This document shows, piece after piece, positions 24,291 through 33,487 of a stretch of 64,000 nucleotides of DNA. Source of the DNA: Bosea vestrisii. Lineage in GTDB: Bacteria; Pseudomonadota; Alphaproteobacteria; Rhizobiales; Beijerinckiaceae. How positions within the stretch are numbered: position 1 is the first letter of the stretch; each line of letters starts with the position of its first letter. The stretch covers positions 3,872,001 to 3,936,000 of the forward strand of contig NZ_CP126307.1 in NCBI RefSeq assembly GCF_030144325.1, read 5' to 3'. Below the pieces are notes generated by a model. The model searched no databases and was not told the DNA's origin. It saw only the letters and a list, made by a program, of their open reading frames with translations. The translations under genes were made by a program, and so were the position numbers.

Positions 24291-27121
24291 GCCAGCGCCT
24301 CTCGGATCCTCTCGGGCGTGAGCGGCAGGGTATAGAAGCGCTTGCCGATGGCGTGGGCGACGGCGTTCACGATCGCCGCCACGATGGCGATCATCACCAC
24401 TTCGGCCATGCCCTTGGGCGGATCGGTGTCGGAGAGCGGCGGCAGCACCTCCGCCGTCTGCTTCCAGACCGCGACATCTCTGGAAGTCGGCAATTCGTAA
24501 CGGTTCCAGTTCCAGGTGCCGTTGCCCGGCCCATCCTCATAGAGCGGCAGGTACTCCTTCAGGGCATGGCCGATGCCCATGGCGAGCCCGCCCTGGATCT
24601 GGCCGGCAACCAGCTCCGGCACGATCTGGTTGCCGCATTCGAGGATGGAGTGATGCGAGAGCAGGCTGACCTCGCCACTGCCGGTGTCGACGACGATCTC
24701 GGCCAGCGTCGCCATCGGCGCGTAATAGGTGACGCCGGCATTGTTGCGCTGCGCCGGCGGATAGGAGACGGAAGTCCGCTCGACGAAATGCCAGCCGCCC
24801 TGCGTCATCAGCGCCTTGCGCTCGCTTGGCGCGCCCTCTCCATACTTCACCGCCAGCGCGTCGATGGCGAAGCGCCGCCGCCCGGCGCCCGGCAGCTCGA
24901 ACTCCGCTTCCGCCCACTGCCAGCGGTTAAAGCTGTGCACGGTGATGCCGGTGACCAGGCCGAGCCGATGCGCTTCGGCCGCGACCTCGGCAAAGGACAG
25001 GGGCTGCATGGCGGCCGCGTTGATCGTGCCACGGACGATGCGCAAATCCTCGCGGCGCACCGCCTCGGGTGCCAGCTGGCCGCCGCCGATGCCGCGCGAC
25101 CAGAGCGAGCGCGCCGCCGGCCAGATCGCCAGATCGACCAGCGCGCGGGCGGCTTCGCGCGTCGCATGGCCGAGATAGTAGACGCTGTTGGAAGCGCTCA
25201 TCGGTGAGGTGAAGCTCGGCGTCCAGCGCGGATTGGCCATCCGCCTGTCTTCCTCCTCCTGCGACAGCGTATAGGGCTCGTCGCTGGTCTCGAGCGGCAT
25301 TTGCGGCCAGCGCACCTTGCCGAACTCGGTCTCGTCGGGCTGCTTGCCGAGGATGGTGGCCGCCATCACCGCCTGCGAGGTCGTCGCACCCGTGCCGATC
25401 TCGTGCGCAACATGCGACAGCTTGAGGCGCCCGCTCGCATCGAATTCGAGCGCGCAGAGCGCAGCCTCGGCACCGGTGCCATAGTCCTTATGCACATGGC
25501 CGTAGCCGACGCCGTACTTCTTGCCGGGATTGGCGGCCTCGAATTCGGCCTTTCGCTTTTGGCGGTTGGCCCAGAGCGGATGCTTTTCCGCCTTCGCCAG
25601 GATCTCGTCATGGCGCAGCGCCCCCGAGGGAATCGCGCCCTGCGAGTTCTTCATGCCCGACTTCAGCGCATTGCGCCGGCGGAACTCCATCGGATCGAGG
25701 CCGAGCGCCTCGGCGGCCTCGTCGACCATCATCTCGGTCGCCGCCATCGTCTGGAGCGTGCCGTAGCCACGCATCGAGCCGGCATCGACCGCGCGCGACG
25801 ACATGATCGCGGCGGAGAAGTCGCTCTTCGGCAGGTAATAGATCGACTGCGCCGCGGTTGCGCCGACAGTGCCGACCGAGACCGAGAAGTTCTCGCGCCC
25901 GCCGCCGTCGTTGCGGTAGCGCCCGGTCATCGCCCGGAACTTGCCGGTCTTGCGATCGATGACCATGACCTTTTCCATCTGGAAGGCATGGCGCTTCAGC
26001 GCGGTCTGGAACTGCTCGTAGCGGTCATTGGCGAGCCGGACTGGGCGCCCCTCGCCGTAGAGGCCGGCGAGCACGCAGAAGAACGGGAAGATCGCGTGGT
26101 CCTTGGTGCCGTAACCGACGGTGTAGCCGATCTTGAAATCGATGCTTCCGAGCGGGAATTTCGACTTCGACAGCATATGGGCCGCCATCTCGGCGACCTC
26201 GTGCGGCGACTGCGTCGCGATCAGCGCATGCAGGACGCCGGTCCCGCGCTCGTACCAGACATTGCCGTTATCGGCTTCCATGGCGGAGGCATCGACCGAC
26301 TGGGTCGAATAGGAGCGCCGCAGCACCAGCGCGTCATCGCCGGCATTGGCGATCTCGCGCTCGATCTCGGCCGCCGCCGCCATGCCGCGCGCCACGGCGT
26401 CGCTGTCGCCGGGAGCGGGCCATTGCGGCTCGGTGCCCTTGAAGCCGGCGCGGATCGTCGTGTCCTTGAGCGCGGAATAACGGTCCTCGGCATCGGGATT
26501 GCCGCCGTCGATCCGGACATAACGCGCCGCGCCATAGGGGCCGGGCGTAGTCGAAGGCCCCTCAGCGCCGTAGCGCACGACCTTGTCGTTGAAGCGCAGC
26601 TTGCGCTTGGCCGCGTCATAGCGGGCGAAGTCGTGATAGATCAGCATCGCGACGGGCTGGCCGAGCAGCCGGGCCGTCTGGCCCTTCGGTACGAAGAAGA
26701 CGTCGCCATAGAAGCCCGGCCACGGCGCCGGCATCGCGACGCCGTCGGCGACGAGGTCCTCCTGCAGCACCAGCCGGTCCGGCTTCAACTCCTCGCCGAG
26801 CAGGCTGAGATCGACGCTATCGAAGACGCGGTCGGCCCGCGTCGCATGCAGCATGAAGGCGTGCGCCTGCTCCTTCGGCCAGCCGTTGAGATCGCGGGCG
26901 CGATAGTCGCGGGTGAAGGTCTTGCCGCCAGTGACCTTGGCGATGGCGTCGAGCCGGTATTTCGGCTTGCCGCCGGTCAGCCAATCGACGCCGGGACGCG
27001 GCGGTGTCTCGATCAGCTCCGCCTGGGTGGCCGAGGGCAGCAGTGAAATCTTGATGGCGACGCCGGCGGCTCCGGCCTTCAGGAAGCCTCTGCGGGACAG
27101 ACCTGTCTTCACGCCGGACAC
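24287..27121 (-). CDS. Molybdopterin-binding large subunit, isoquinoline 1-oxidoreductase/aldehyde oxidase type (IorB-like)
   Basis: A 944 aa catalytic subunit with a twin-arginine signal at its very N-terminus (LSRRGFLKAGAAGVAIKISL), so the enzyme is exported folded. The central domain holds VGTVGATAAQSIYYLPKSDF and AVDAGSMRGYGTLQTMAATE, which contains the molybdopterin-contact arginine segment. The C-terminal part has VELVAGQIQGGLAMGIGHAL-type sequence and the closing GMAEVVMIAIVAAIVNAVAH, including the usual active-site Glu region (KGMAE). The start is GTG after GAGCGGGG. Family members hydroxylate N-heterocycles or oxidise aldehydes; the substrate is not deducible. Confidence 0.9.
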   Translation of the reverse strand: MSGVKTGLSRRGFLKAGAAGVAIKISLLPSATQAELIETPPRPGVDWLTGGKPKYRLDAIAKVTGGKTFTRDYRARDLNGWPKEQAHAFMLHATRADRVFDSVDLSLLGEELKPDRLVLQEDLVADGVAMPAPWPGFYGDVFFVPKGQTARLLGQPVAMLIYHDFARYDAAKRKLRFNDKVVRYGAEGPSTTPGPYGAARYVRIDGGNPDAEDRYSALKDTTIRAGFKGTEPQWPAPGDSDAVARGMAAAAEIEREIANAGDDALVLRRSYSTQSVDASAMEADNGNVWYERGTGVLHALIATQSPHEVAEMAAHMLSKSKFPLGSIDFKIGYTVGYGTKDHAIFPFFCVLAGLYGEGRPVRLANDRYEQFQTALKRHAFQMEKVMVIDRKTGKFRAMTGRYRNDGGGRENFSVSVGTVGATAAQSIYYLPKSDFSAAIMSSRAVDAGSMRGYGTLQTMAATEMMVDEAAEALGLDPMEFRRRNALKSGMKNSQGAIPSGALRHDEILAKAEKHPLWANRQKRKAEFEAANPGKKYGVGYGHVHKDYGTGAEAALCALEFDASGRLKLSHVAHEIGTGATTSQAVMAATILGKQPDETEFGKVRWPQMPLETSDEPYTLSQEEEDRRMANPRWTPSFTSPMSASNSVYYLGHATREAARALVDLAIWPAARSLWSRGIGGGQLAPEAVRREDLRIVRGTINAAAMQPLSFAEVAAEAHRLGLVTGITVHSFNRWQWAEAEFELPGAGRRRFAIDALAVKYGEGAPSERKALMTQGGWHFVERTSVSYPPAQRNNAGVTYYAPMATLAEIVVDTGSGEVSLLSHHSILECGNQIVPELVAGQIQGGLAMGIGHALKEYLPLYEDGPGNGTWNWNRYELPTSRDVAVWKQTAEVLPPLSDTDPPKGMAEVVMIAIVAAIVNAVAHAIGKRFYTLPLTPERIREALA

Positions 27122-27210
27122 CCCGCTCGCTGACGAGCCGACTCTGCTCTCCTGCCGATATTATGGGCACACGTCAGGCGCGTATACCGGATATTCGAAC
27201 TGGTCTGGTT

Positions 27211-28116
27211 TCAAGGATTGGGTGGTTGCGTGCTGCGAGCCGCGATCTCGCGCGCGAGGTTGGCGAGATAGCCGCATTCGTCGGCGGATTCGTTGTTCCA
27301 CCACATCGCGCAGAGATTATGCGCCGGGATCGGCGGATCGGCCTCCAGCACCCGCAGCGACAGCTTTTCGCCGGAGAGGTGGATCATCTCGCGCGGGATC
27401 ATCGCGGCGCCTGTGCCGGCACTGGCGAGACGGGCGATCACGGTCAGCGGATTGCAGGTGTTGAGCCGGCGCGGTCTCAGCCCGCGCGCCCCGAACCACA
27501 TCTGGATGGTGGTGAACAGGCCCGATGGCGAGCCGTTGGTGAAAATCGGCAGATCGACGAGGTTCTCCGGCGTCGCCACGTTCCCGGGGAAGGGCAGACC
27601 CTCGCCGATCACCCAGACGAGATCGATCAGCCAGAGCGGCACGATGGTGATCCCCTGATGCGCGCGCGGTTGCGATAGGAAGGCGATGTCGATCGAGCGA
27701 TCGAGCAGGAGTTGTTCGAGCTTCGTGCTGAAATCGACGGTCACATCGACCTGCAGCTCGGCATGGCGCTGCGCCAATGCCGCCAGCAAAGAGGGCAGGA
27801 TGGCGGCGGCGAAGGAATCGGCCGCGCCGATGCGCAACAGGGCGCGCCCGCGCAGCCCGTCCTTGCTGTGGCGCTGCACCTGCTCGGCATGGGCCAGCAT
27901 GCGCTCGATATCGGCATAGATCGTATTGCCCAGTGTCGTCGGCACCGGGCGATAATGTGAGCGGTCGAACAATTCACCGCCGAGGATGCGCTCGAGCTCC
28001 TTGATGCGCAGGCTGACCGTCGGCTGCGACAGGTTGAGATGCTGGGCGGCAGCGCGGAAGCCGCCCAATCGGGCGACCCAGTAGAACGCCTCGGCCTGAC
28101 CAAAGGTGTAGCGCAT
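27211..28116 (-). CDS. LysR-family transcriptional regulator
   Basis: A LysR regulator of about 301 aa from the ATG at 28116 (MRYTFGQAEAFYWVARLGGF). A longer start at 28155 is possible. The HTH reads FRAAAQHLNLSQPTVSLRIK, and the effector domain includes RIGAADSFAAAILPSLLAAL and FTNGSPSGLFTTIQMWFGAR. It lies divergent to the large ABC transporter and hydantoinase operon, and behind the molybdenum hydroxylase operon on the same strand. The divergent position makes the ABC operon the likeliest target. Confidence 0.88.
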   Translation of the reverse strand: MRYTFGQAEAFYWVARLGGFRAAAQHLNLSQPTVSLRIKELERILGGELFDRSHYRPVPTTLGNTIYADIERMLAHAEQVQRHSKDGLRGRALLRIGAADSFAAAILPSLLAALAQRHAELQVDVTVDFSTKLEQLLLDRSIDIAFLSQPRAHQGITIVPLWLIDLVWVIGEGLPFPGNVATPENLVDLPIFTNGSPSGLFTTIQMWFGARGLRPRRLNTCNPLTVIARLASAGTGAAMIPREMIHLSGEKLSLRVLEADPPIPAHNLCAMWWNNESADECGYLANLAREIAARSTQPPNP

Positions 28117-28259
28117 CGCCAAGACGATAGCCGGAGACAATCGAGCAGCAAGCACTTCTTATTTTTATTCGCCGCCCCGGCGCTCTAGCTTTCCCTCGTT
28201 CGGCGCGGCGCCGGCCTCCGGCGCCGCCAAGGCATTGCCATAAAACAAGGGGGACTCCG

Positions 28260-29819
28260 ATGCTGACCGTGCCGACAAATCGCCGTGCATTTCTTGCAGC
28301 CGCAGCAGGCGGCGCCCTTGGCGGCCTCTTGCCCGCGAGCCTGCTCCACGCCCAACCGACCAGTGGCAAGACGCTGACCATCGTCCTGCCGAGCAATCCG
28401 ATCACCATCGATCCGATAAACCAGCTCAATCACGATGCCATGGTGCTCGGCCAGACCGTGTTCGAGAATTTGGTCGAATACGATGTCGACGGCGTGCTGA
28501 AGCCGCAGCTTGCCAAGGCGCTGCCGGTGATCTCGGCCGACAAGAAGACCTACACCTTCGACTTGCGCGACGACGTCACCTTCCACAACGGCAAGAAGAT
28601 GACGGCGGAGGACGTGAAATACTCCTTCGACTATCTGCTCGACCCCGCCAACAAGGCGGCACGCCGCTCGCTCTTCACCCGCATCACCAAGGTCACGGTG
28701 CTGGATCCGCTCAAGGTGCAGTTCGAGCTGTCGGAGCCCTATGGGCCCTGGCTCTATTTCCTGACCAAATACATGGGCATCTACCCGGCCGGCTCGCGCA
28801 AGGAGCATGGCGACGACTATTTCAAGTCGCGCCCCGCCGGCGTCGGTACCGGCTTCGGCGTTTTCGAGGAGTGGAAGCCGAACGACTATATCAGCTTCAG
28901 GAAGAACCCGAACTACTGGCGCAAGGGCCTGCCGCATTGGGACCGGCTCGTCGTCAAGATGATCCCGGAAGACGCCACCCGCGTCGCCTATCTGCTCACC
29001 GGTCAGGTCGACCTGATCAGCGCCCCGCCGCCGCGCGAGTTCAATCGCCTGAAGACCATGCCCGGCGTCACCGGCGCCTCTCGTCCGACGCTGGGCGGGG
29101 CGCTCCTGATGTACACCAACAACCTGAAAGCGCCCTTCGACGACGTGAACTTCCGCAAGGCGGTCTCCTGCGCCATCGACCGCAAGACGATCGGCGAGAA
29201 GGTCTATTACGGGCTGCTCGAGCCCTCGGCCGTGCCGGCGCCTTCGCGCGGCTGGTGGTTCAACGCCGAGGCCGACAAGGAGCTCGCCTTCGACATCGAC
29301 AAGGCGAAAGCCATGCTCGCCAAGTCGAAATACGCCACCGGTGCCGAGTTCGACCTCAGCATCCAGGCCGAGCCCTATCTGCTCGACACCAAGGATGCGG
29401 CGATCTTTGTGCAGGCGCAGCTCGCCAAGATAGGCATCAAGGTCAACCTCAAAGTCTACGAGTTCTCGGTGCTGATCCAGCAGGCGATCCGCGGCGAGCA
29501 CCAGGCAGCGCTGCAGGTCTTCATGTCGCCGGGCGAGCCGAGCTACATCATGCAGGTCTGCCTGACGCCCGAGCAGGTGCTGTCGAAGAGCACCGGCTAC
29601 AACAATCCTGAATTCAACCAGACGCTCGCGGCGGCCTTCGCCGAGACCGAGGAAGCCAAGCTCAAGGAGGCCTATGGCAAGCTGCAGGCGCTCGCCGCCC
29701 GCGACGCGCCGATCGGCGTGCTTGGCTATGTCCACGCCTCCAATCTCTGGCGCCAGGCGCTCCAGGATGTGAAGGTCAACCAGGGCCTGACCATCGCCCC
29801 CGGCGAGATCAAGGTCTGA
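28260..29819 (+). CDS. ABC transporter substrate-binding protein, peptide/nickel family 5
   Basis: A 519 aa periplasmic binding protein with an RR-type signal (TNRRAFLAAAAGGALGGLLP, cleaved near HAQ). The SBP_bac_5 fold is shown by LDPLKVQFELSEPYGPWLYF, GVFEEWKPNDYISFRKNPNY, KMIPEDATRVAYLLTGQVDL and VNFRKAVSCAIDRKTIGEKV. It opens a nine-gene run (28260-38442) joined by short gaps or overlaps, with a GGGGGA site before the ATG. The operon's hydantoinase-like enzymes suggest a cyclic amide or dipeptide-like ligand rather than ordinary peptides. Confidence 0.92.
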   Translation: MLTVPTNRRAFLAAAAGGALGGLLPASLLHAQPTSGKTLTIVLPSNPITIDPINQLNHDAMVLGQTVFENLVEYDVDGVLKPQLAKALPVISADKKTYTFDLRDDVTFHNGKKMTAEDVKYSFDYLLDPANKAARRSLFTRITKVTVLDPLKVQFELSEPYGPWLYFLTKYMGIYPAGSRKEHGDDYFKSRPAGVGTGFGVFEEWKPNDYISFRKNPNYWRKGLPHWDRLVVKMIPEDATRVAYLLTGQVDLISAPPPREFNRLKTMPGVTGASRPTLGGALLMYTNNLKAPFDDVNFRKAVSCAIDRKTIGEKVYYGLLEPSAVPAPSRGWWFNAEADKELAFDIDKAKAMLAKSKYATGAEFDLSIQAEPYLLDTKDAAIFVQAQLAKIGIKVNLKVYEFSVLIQQAIRGEHQAALQVFMSPGEPSYIMQVCLTPEQVLSKSTGYNNPEFNQTLAAAFAETEEAKLKEAYGKLQALAARDAPIGVLGYVHASNLWRQALQDVKVNQGLTIAPGEIKV

Positions 29820-29830
29820 GCGAGCCTGCC

Positions 29831-30775
29831 ATGCTCAGCCTCGTCGCAGGCCGCATCCTCTCCTCGATCGGCACGCTGCTCTTCGTCGGCCTCGCGCTGT
29901 TCGCGCTGACACGCTCCGGTCCGGGCTCCCCGGCCCGGATCGTGCTCGGGGCCGACGCGACCACCGAGCAGATCGCGCAGTTCGAGCAGACCCACGGCCT
30001 CGACCGGCCCTTCCTGTCGCAATATGCCTCCTGGCTCGGCGACGTCATGCGCGGGGATTTCGGCAAGTCCTTCGTTACCGGTCGCGACGTTGCGACCGAC
30101 ATTGTGGGCGCCCTGCCGGTGACGCTGTCGATCGTGCTCTTCGCCTTCGCCATCGCGCTGGTCTGCGGCGTCGGCATCGGAGTTCTCGCCGCGCTTCGGC
30201 CGGGCGGGGCCTTCGACCGGCTCAGCCGCTTTGCCGCTGTGCTCGGCCTGTCGATCCCGGCCTTCTGGCTCGGCATCGTCCTGATCCGCTTTCTCGCTGT
30301 CGATCTGCGCTGGCTGCCCCCCGGCGGCTATTTTCCGCTCTCGGCCGGGCTGTCGCTGCACCTGCAGAGCATCCTGATGCCCTCGGTCTCGCTGGCGGTC
30401 TACTACATCGCCGTACTCGCAAGGATGACGCAGGCAAGCCTGCAGGAGACTTTGCGCGGAGACTATGTCCGCACGGCTCGTGCCATGGGGCTGTCATCGT
30501 CGCAGGTGGTCTTCTACGCGCTGGTCAACGCGCTGCCGCCGGTGATCAACCTCGCGGCGCTCTCCTTCGGCTACATGTTCGGCTGGGCGCTGATAATCGA
30601 GCAGGTCTTCAACATCCCCGGCCTGTCGCGCGCGCTCCTCAATGCGATCTCGCAGCGCGATTTTCTGCTGCTGCAGGGCATCGTCTTCCTGTTCACCGCG
30701 ATCTTCGTCTTCGCCAATCTCGGCGCCGACCTGCTCAACCGCCTGCTCGACCCGCGCCAGAGGGCGGCGGCATGA
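29831..30775 (+). CDS. Dipeptide-type ABC transporter permease (DppB-like)
   Basis: A 314 aa inner-membrane permease of the DppB/OppB family. It has the N-terminal helix and a periplasmic loop with ATTEQIAQFEQTHGLDRPFL, followed by five more helices. The coupling motif is ETLRGDYVRTARAMGLSSSQ. It starts 11 nt after the binding protein, and its stop overlaps the next permease by 4 nt (ATGA). Confidence 0.92.
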   Translation: MLSLVAGRILSSIGTLLFVGLALFALTRSGPGSPARIVLGADATTEQIAQFEQTHGLDRPFLSQYASWLGDVMRGDFGKSFVTGRDVATDIVGALPVTLSIVLFAFAIALVCGVGIGVLAALRPGGAFDRLSRFAAVLGLSIPAFWLGIVLIRFLAVDLRWLPPGGYFPLSAGLSLHLQSILMPSVSLAVYYIAVLARMTQASLQETLRGDYVRTARAMGLSSSQVVFYALVNALPPVINLAALSFGYMFGWALIIEQVFNIPGLSRALLNAISQRDFLLLQGIVFLFTAIFVFANLGADLLNRLLDPRQRAAA

Positions 30776-31656
30776 GCGGTCTCGCCAAAGCTCTCCGCGG
30801 TCTCGACTGGAGCGGCTGGCTCGGGGCCGGCATCGTCGGTCTGATCGTGCTCGCCGCGATCTTCGCGCCGCTGATCGCGCCCTATGATCCGCTCGCGCTC
30901 AATATCGAGGACAGGCTCGCCGCACCCGATATCAAGCACTGGCTCGGCACGGACCAGGGCGGCCGCGACGTGCTCAGCCGCATCATCTTCGGCGCCCGCG
31001 CTTCGCTCTCCGTCGGTATCGGCGCGGTGCTGATCGGCGCAGCGATCGGCGTCTCCGCCGGGATCTACGCCGCCTACAAGGGCGGGCTCGGCGAGCAGAT
31101 CGTGATGCGCATCGTCGACGGCGTCGCCTCGATCCCGCTGCTGGTCTGGGCGATCGCCATCGTCGGCATCCTCGGCGTCGGGCCGCTGCCGGTCGGCCCG
31201 CTGCTCCTGCCCAACGAGGTCAAGATCGTCGTCCTGATCGGCTGCCTGTTCTCGCCGGTCTTCGCCCGCGTCACCTATGCGGTGGCAAGGCGCATCGCCG
31301 GCGCCGACTATGTCCGCGCCCGCTTCCTGCAGGGCGCCGCGCATTGGGACATCGTGACCAGCGATGTGCTGCCCAACTGCCTGTCGCCGATCATCGTGCA
31401 GGGCACGCTGCTGGTCGCGATCGGCATCGTCATCGAGGCCTCGATCAGCTTCGTCGGCCTCGGCGTGCAGCCGCCGCAGCCGAGCTGGGGCACCATGCTG
31501 TCCGACGCCCGCAGCGCGATCTATTCCGGCGAATGGTGGCTGCCGGTCTTCCCCGGCCTGGCGATATCGCTGACCGTGATCGGCTTCAACCTGCTGGGCG
31601 ATGCAGTGCGCGAGCTGTTCGATCCGCGCAGCGAAGCCAGGACGCTGGTCGCATGA
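30772..31656 (+). CDS. Dipeptide-type ABC transporter permease (DppC-like)
   Basis: A 294 aa partner permease. The N-terminal part has LGTDQGGRDVLSRIIFGARA, the classic OppC/DppC motif after the first helix, followed by SVGIGAVLIGAAIGVSAGIY and the coupling loop RRIAGADYVRARFLQGAAHW. ASISFVGLGVQPPQPSWGTM near the C-terminus is also diagnostic. Both ends overlap neighbours by 4 nt, so translation of all subunits is coupled. Confidence 0.93.
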   Translation: MSGLAKALRGLDWSGWLGAGIVGLIVLAAIFAPLIAPYDPLALNIEDRLAAPDIKHWLGTDQGGRDVLSRIIFGARASLSVGIGAVLIGAAIGVSAGIYAAYKGGLGEQIVMRIVDGVASIPLLVWAIAIVGILGVGPLPVGPLLLPNEVKIVVLIGCLFSPVFARVTYAVARRIAGADYVRARFLQGAAHWDIVTSDVLPNCLSPIIVQGTLLVAIGIVIEASISFVGLGVQPPQPSWGTMLSDARSAIYSGEWWLPVFPGLAISLTVIGFNLLGDAVRELFDPRSEARTLVA

Positions 31657-32618
31657 GCCCCGCCTTGCTCAGCGTCGAGGGATTGCGCGTCGGCTTCCGC
31701 TCGGTCGATGGCGGCATCGTCGAGGCCGTCCGGGGCGTCGATTTTTCCGTCGCGCCCGGTGAAGCCGTCGGCATCGTCGGCGAATCCGGCTCGGGCAAGA
31801 GCCTCAGCATGCTCGCGGTGATGCGCCTGCTCGGCGCACCGGCGCGCACCACCGGCGGGCGCGTGATCTTCGACGGCGAGGATCTGCTCGCGGTGGACGA
31901 GACCCGCATGCGGGCGCTGCGCGGACGCGACATCGCCATGGTCTTCCAGGACCCGCAGAGCTCGCTCAATCCGGCGCTCACCATCGGCCGCCAGATCACC
32001 GACGTGGTCCGTGCGCATCGCGGCGTCTCGTCCGGGGAGGCGCGGCGCATCGCGGCGGAGGCGCTGGAGCGCGTCGGCATCCGCGATGCGGACAGGCGCC
32101 TCGCCTCCTACCCGCACGAATTCTCCGGCGGCATGCGCCAGCGCGCGCTGATCGCGATGGCGATCGCCTGCCGGCCGCGCCTCCTCATCGCCGACGAGCC
32201 GACGACCGCGCTCGACGTCACCGTGCAGGCGCAGATCGTCGACCTGATCGCCGAACTGCGCCGGGAGCTTGGTCTCGCCGTCGTCTTCATCTCGCATAAC
32301 CTCCAACTTGTCGCCGAGATCGTCGATCGCGTCGTCGTGATGTATGGCGGCAAGGTCGTCGAGGACGGCCCGGTCGAGGCGATCGAGCTTGCGCCACGCC
32401 ACCCCTATACCAGCCTGCTCAAGGCCTGCGTGCCAAGCCTCTCCGGTCCGGTTGGCCCGCTGACCGCGATCGAGGGCGCGCCGCCGCGGCTCGGCCGCCT
32501 CCCAGTCGGCTGCCCATTCTCGCCACGCTGTCCCGACGCCATCGAGCCCTGTGCCGTCGAGATGCCGGCGCTCGTCACAGAGGCCGGACATCGCACCGCC
32601 TGCTGGAGGCCGCGATGA
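31653..32618 (+). CDS. Dipeptide-type ABC transporter ATP-binding protein (DppD-like)
   Basis: A 321 aa ATPase with Walker A GESGSGKSLS near residue 42, Q-loop VFQDPQSSLNP, signature FSGGMRQRALIAMAIACRPR, Walker B LLIADEPTTALD and the C-terminal oligopeptide-type extension containing GCPFSPRCPDAIEPCAVEMP, where the cysteines bind an Fe-S cluster in homologues. The ATG at 31653 overlaps the permease stop; the longer reading from 31344 is a shadow of that gene. Confidence 0.93.
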   Translation: MSPALLSVEGLRVGFRSVDGGIVEAVRGVDFSVAPGEAVGIVGESGSGKSLSMLAVMRLLGAPARTTGGRVIFDGEDLLAVDETRMRALRGRDIAMVFQDPQSSLNPALTIGRQITDVVRAHRGVSSGEARRIAAEALERVGIRDADRRLASYPHEFSGGMRQRALIAMAIACRPRLLIADEPTTALDVTVQAQIVDLIAELRRELGLAVVFISHNLQLVAEIVDRVVVMYGGKVVEDGPVEAIELAPRHPYTSLLKACVPSLSGPVGPLTAIEGAPPRLGRLPVGCPFSPRCPDAIEPCAVEMPALVTEAGHRTACWRPR

Positions 32619-33487
32619 CCGGCCCGATCCTCTCGCTGCGCGGCGTCACAAAATCCTTCCCGCAAGGAGGGCTGCTCGATCGTCTGCTAGGGCGCGACAG
32701 CCGGCTCGTCGCACTCGACGCTGTCAGCCTCGACGTCATGCGTGGTGACGTTGTCGGCATCGTCGGAGAGAGCGGCTCGGGCAAGTCGACTTTGGCCGGT
32801 CTCGCGGTTGGATTGGCGCGGCCGACCTCCGGCGAGGTGCTGCTCGACGGCGCCCCGATGGCGGAGCTGATGCGCAACCATGCCGGGCCGTGGCGCCGGC
32901 GCGTGCAAATGGTCTTCCAGGATTCGAGCAGCGCGCTGAATCCGCGCAAGAGCGTGGCGCGCTGCCTTGGCGAGACATTGGCATTGCGCGGTGTGCCGAA
33001 GGCGCAGCGCGAAAGCGAGATCGCCGAATTGCTGACGCTGGTCGGGCTTGGTCCCGAGATCGGCCCGCGCCTGCCGCACGAGCTTTCCGGCGGCCAGCGC
33101 CAGCGCATCGGCCTGGCGCGCGCCCTGGCGATGAAGCCGGAGGTGCTGATCGCCGACGAACCGGTCTCGGCGCTCGACGTCTCCTTGCAGGCGCAGGTGA
33201 TCAACCTCCTGTCGCGGCTGACCCGCGAGCTCGGCCTGACGCTCCTTTTCATCAGCCACGACCTCGCTTTGGTACGCACGCTGTGCAGCCGCATCGTCGT
33301 GATGCGCAAGGGCGCGATCGTCGAGCAGGGGCCCTGCCTCGATGTGCTCGACCAGCCGCAGCACCCCTACACGCAAGCCCTCATCGCCGCCGTGCCGAAG
33401 GGCCTCGCCGGCCGGCGCACCCCGCTGCCGGTTCGTGCCGGCGTGGCGGTTCCAGAAACCCGGGAAGACATCCATGGCGCAGCATAG
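32615..33487 (+). CDS. Dipeptide-type ABC transporter ATP-binding protein (DppF-like)
   Basis: A 290 aa second ATPase with Walker A GESGSGKSTLAGL near residue 51, VFQDSSSALNPRKSVA, signature LSGGQRQRIGLARALAMKPE, Walker B LIADEPVSALD and the H-loop FISHDLALVRTL. It starts in the stop of the DppD-like gene. Its last 14 nt overlap the start of the hydantoinase A gene in another frame. It lacks the Cys-rich C-terminal tail seen in many DppF proteins, ending REDIHGAA. Confidence 0.92.
   Translation: MTGPILSLRGVTKSFPQGGLLDRLLGRDSRLVALDAVSLDVMRGDVVGIVGESGSGKSTLAGLAVGLARPTSGEVLLDGAPMAELMRNHAGPWRRRVQMVFQDSSSALNPRKSVARCLGETLALRGVPKAQRESEIAELLTLVGLGPEIGPRLPHELSGGQRQRIGLARALAMKPEVLIADEPVSALDVSLQAQVINLLSRLTRELGLTLLFISHDLALVRTLCSRIVVMRKGAIVEQGPCLDVLDQPQHPYTQALIAAVPKGLAGRRTPLPVRAGVAVPETREDIHGAA

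Noticed and set aside
25301..27046. A 581-codon plus-strand open frame opposite the molybdenum hydroxylase large subunit
   Set aside because: Shadow of the minus-strand gene; its long Arg/His/Gly-rich sequence shows no family features.
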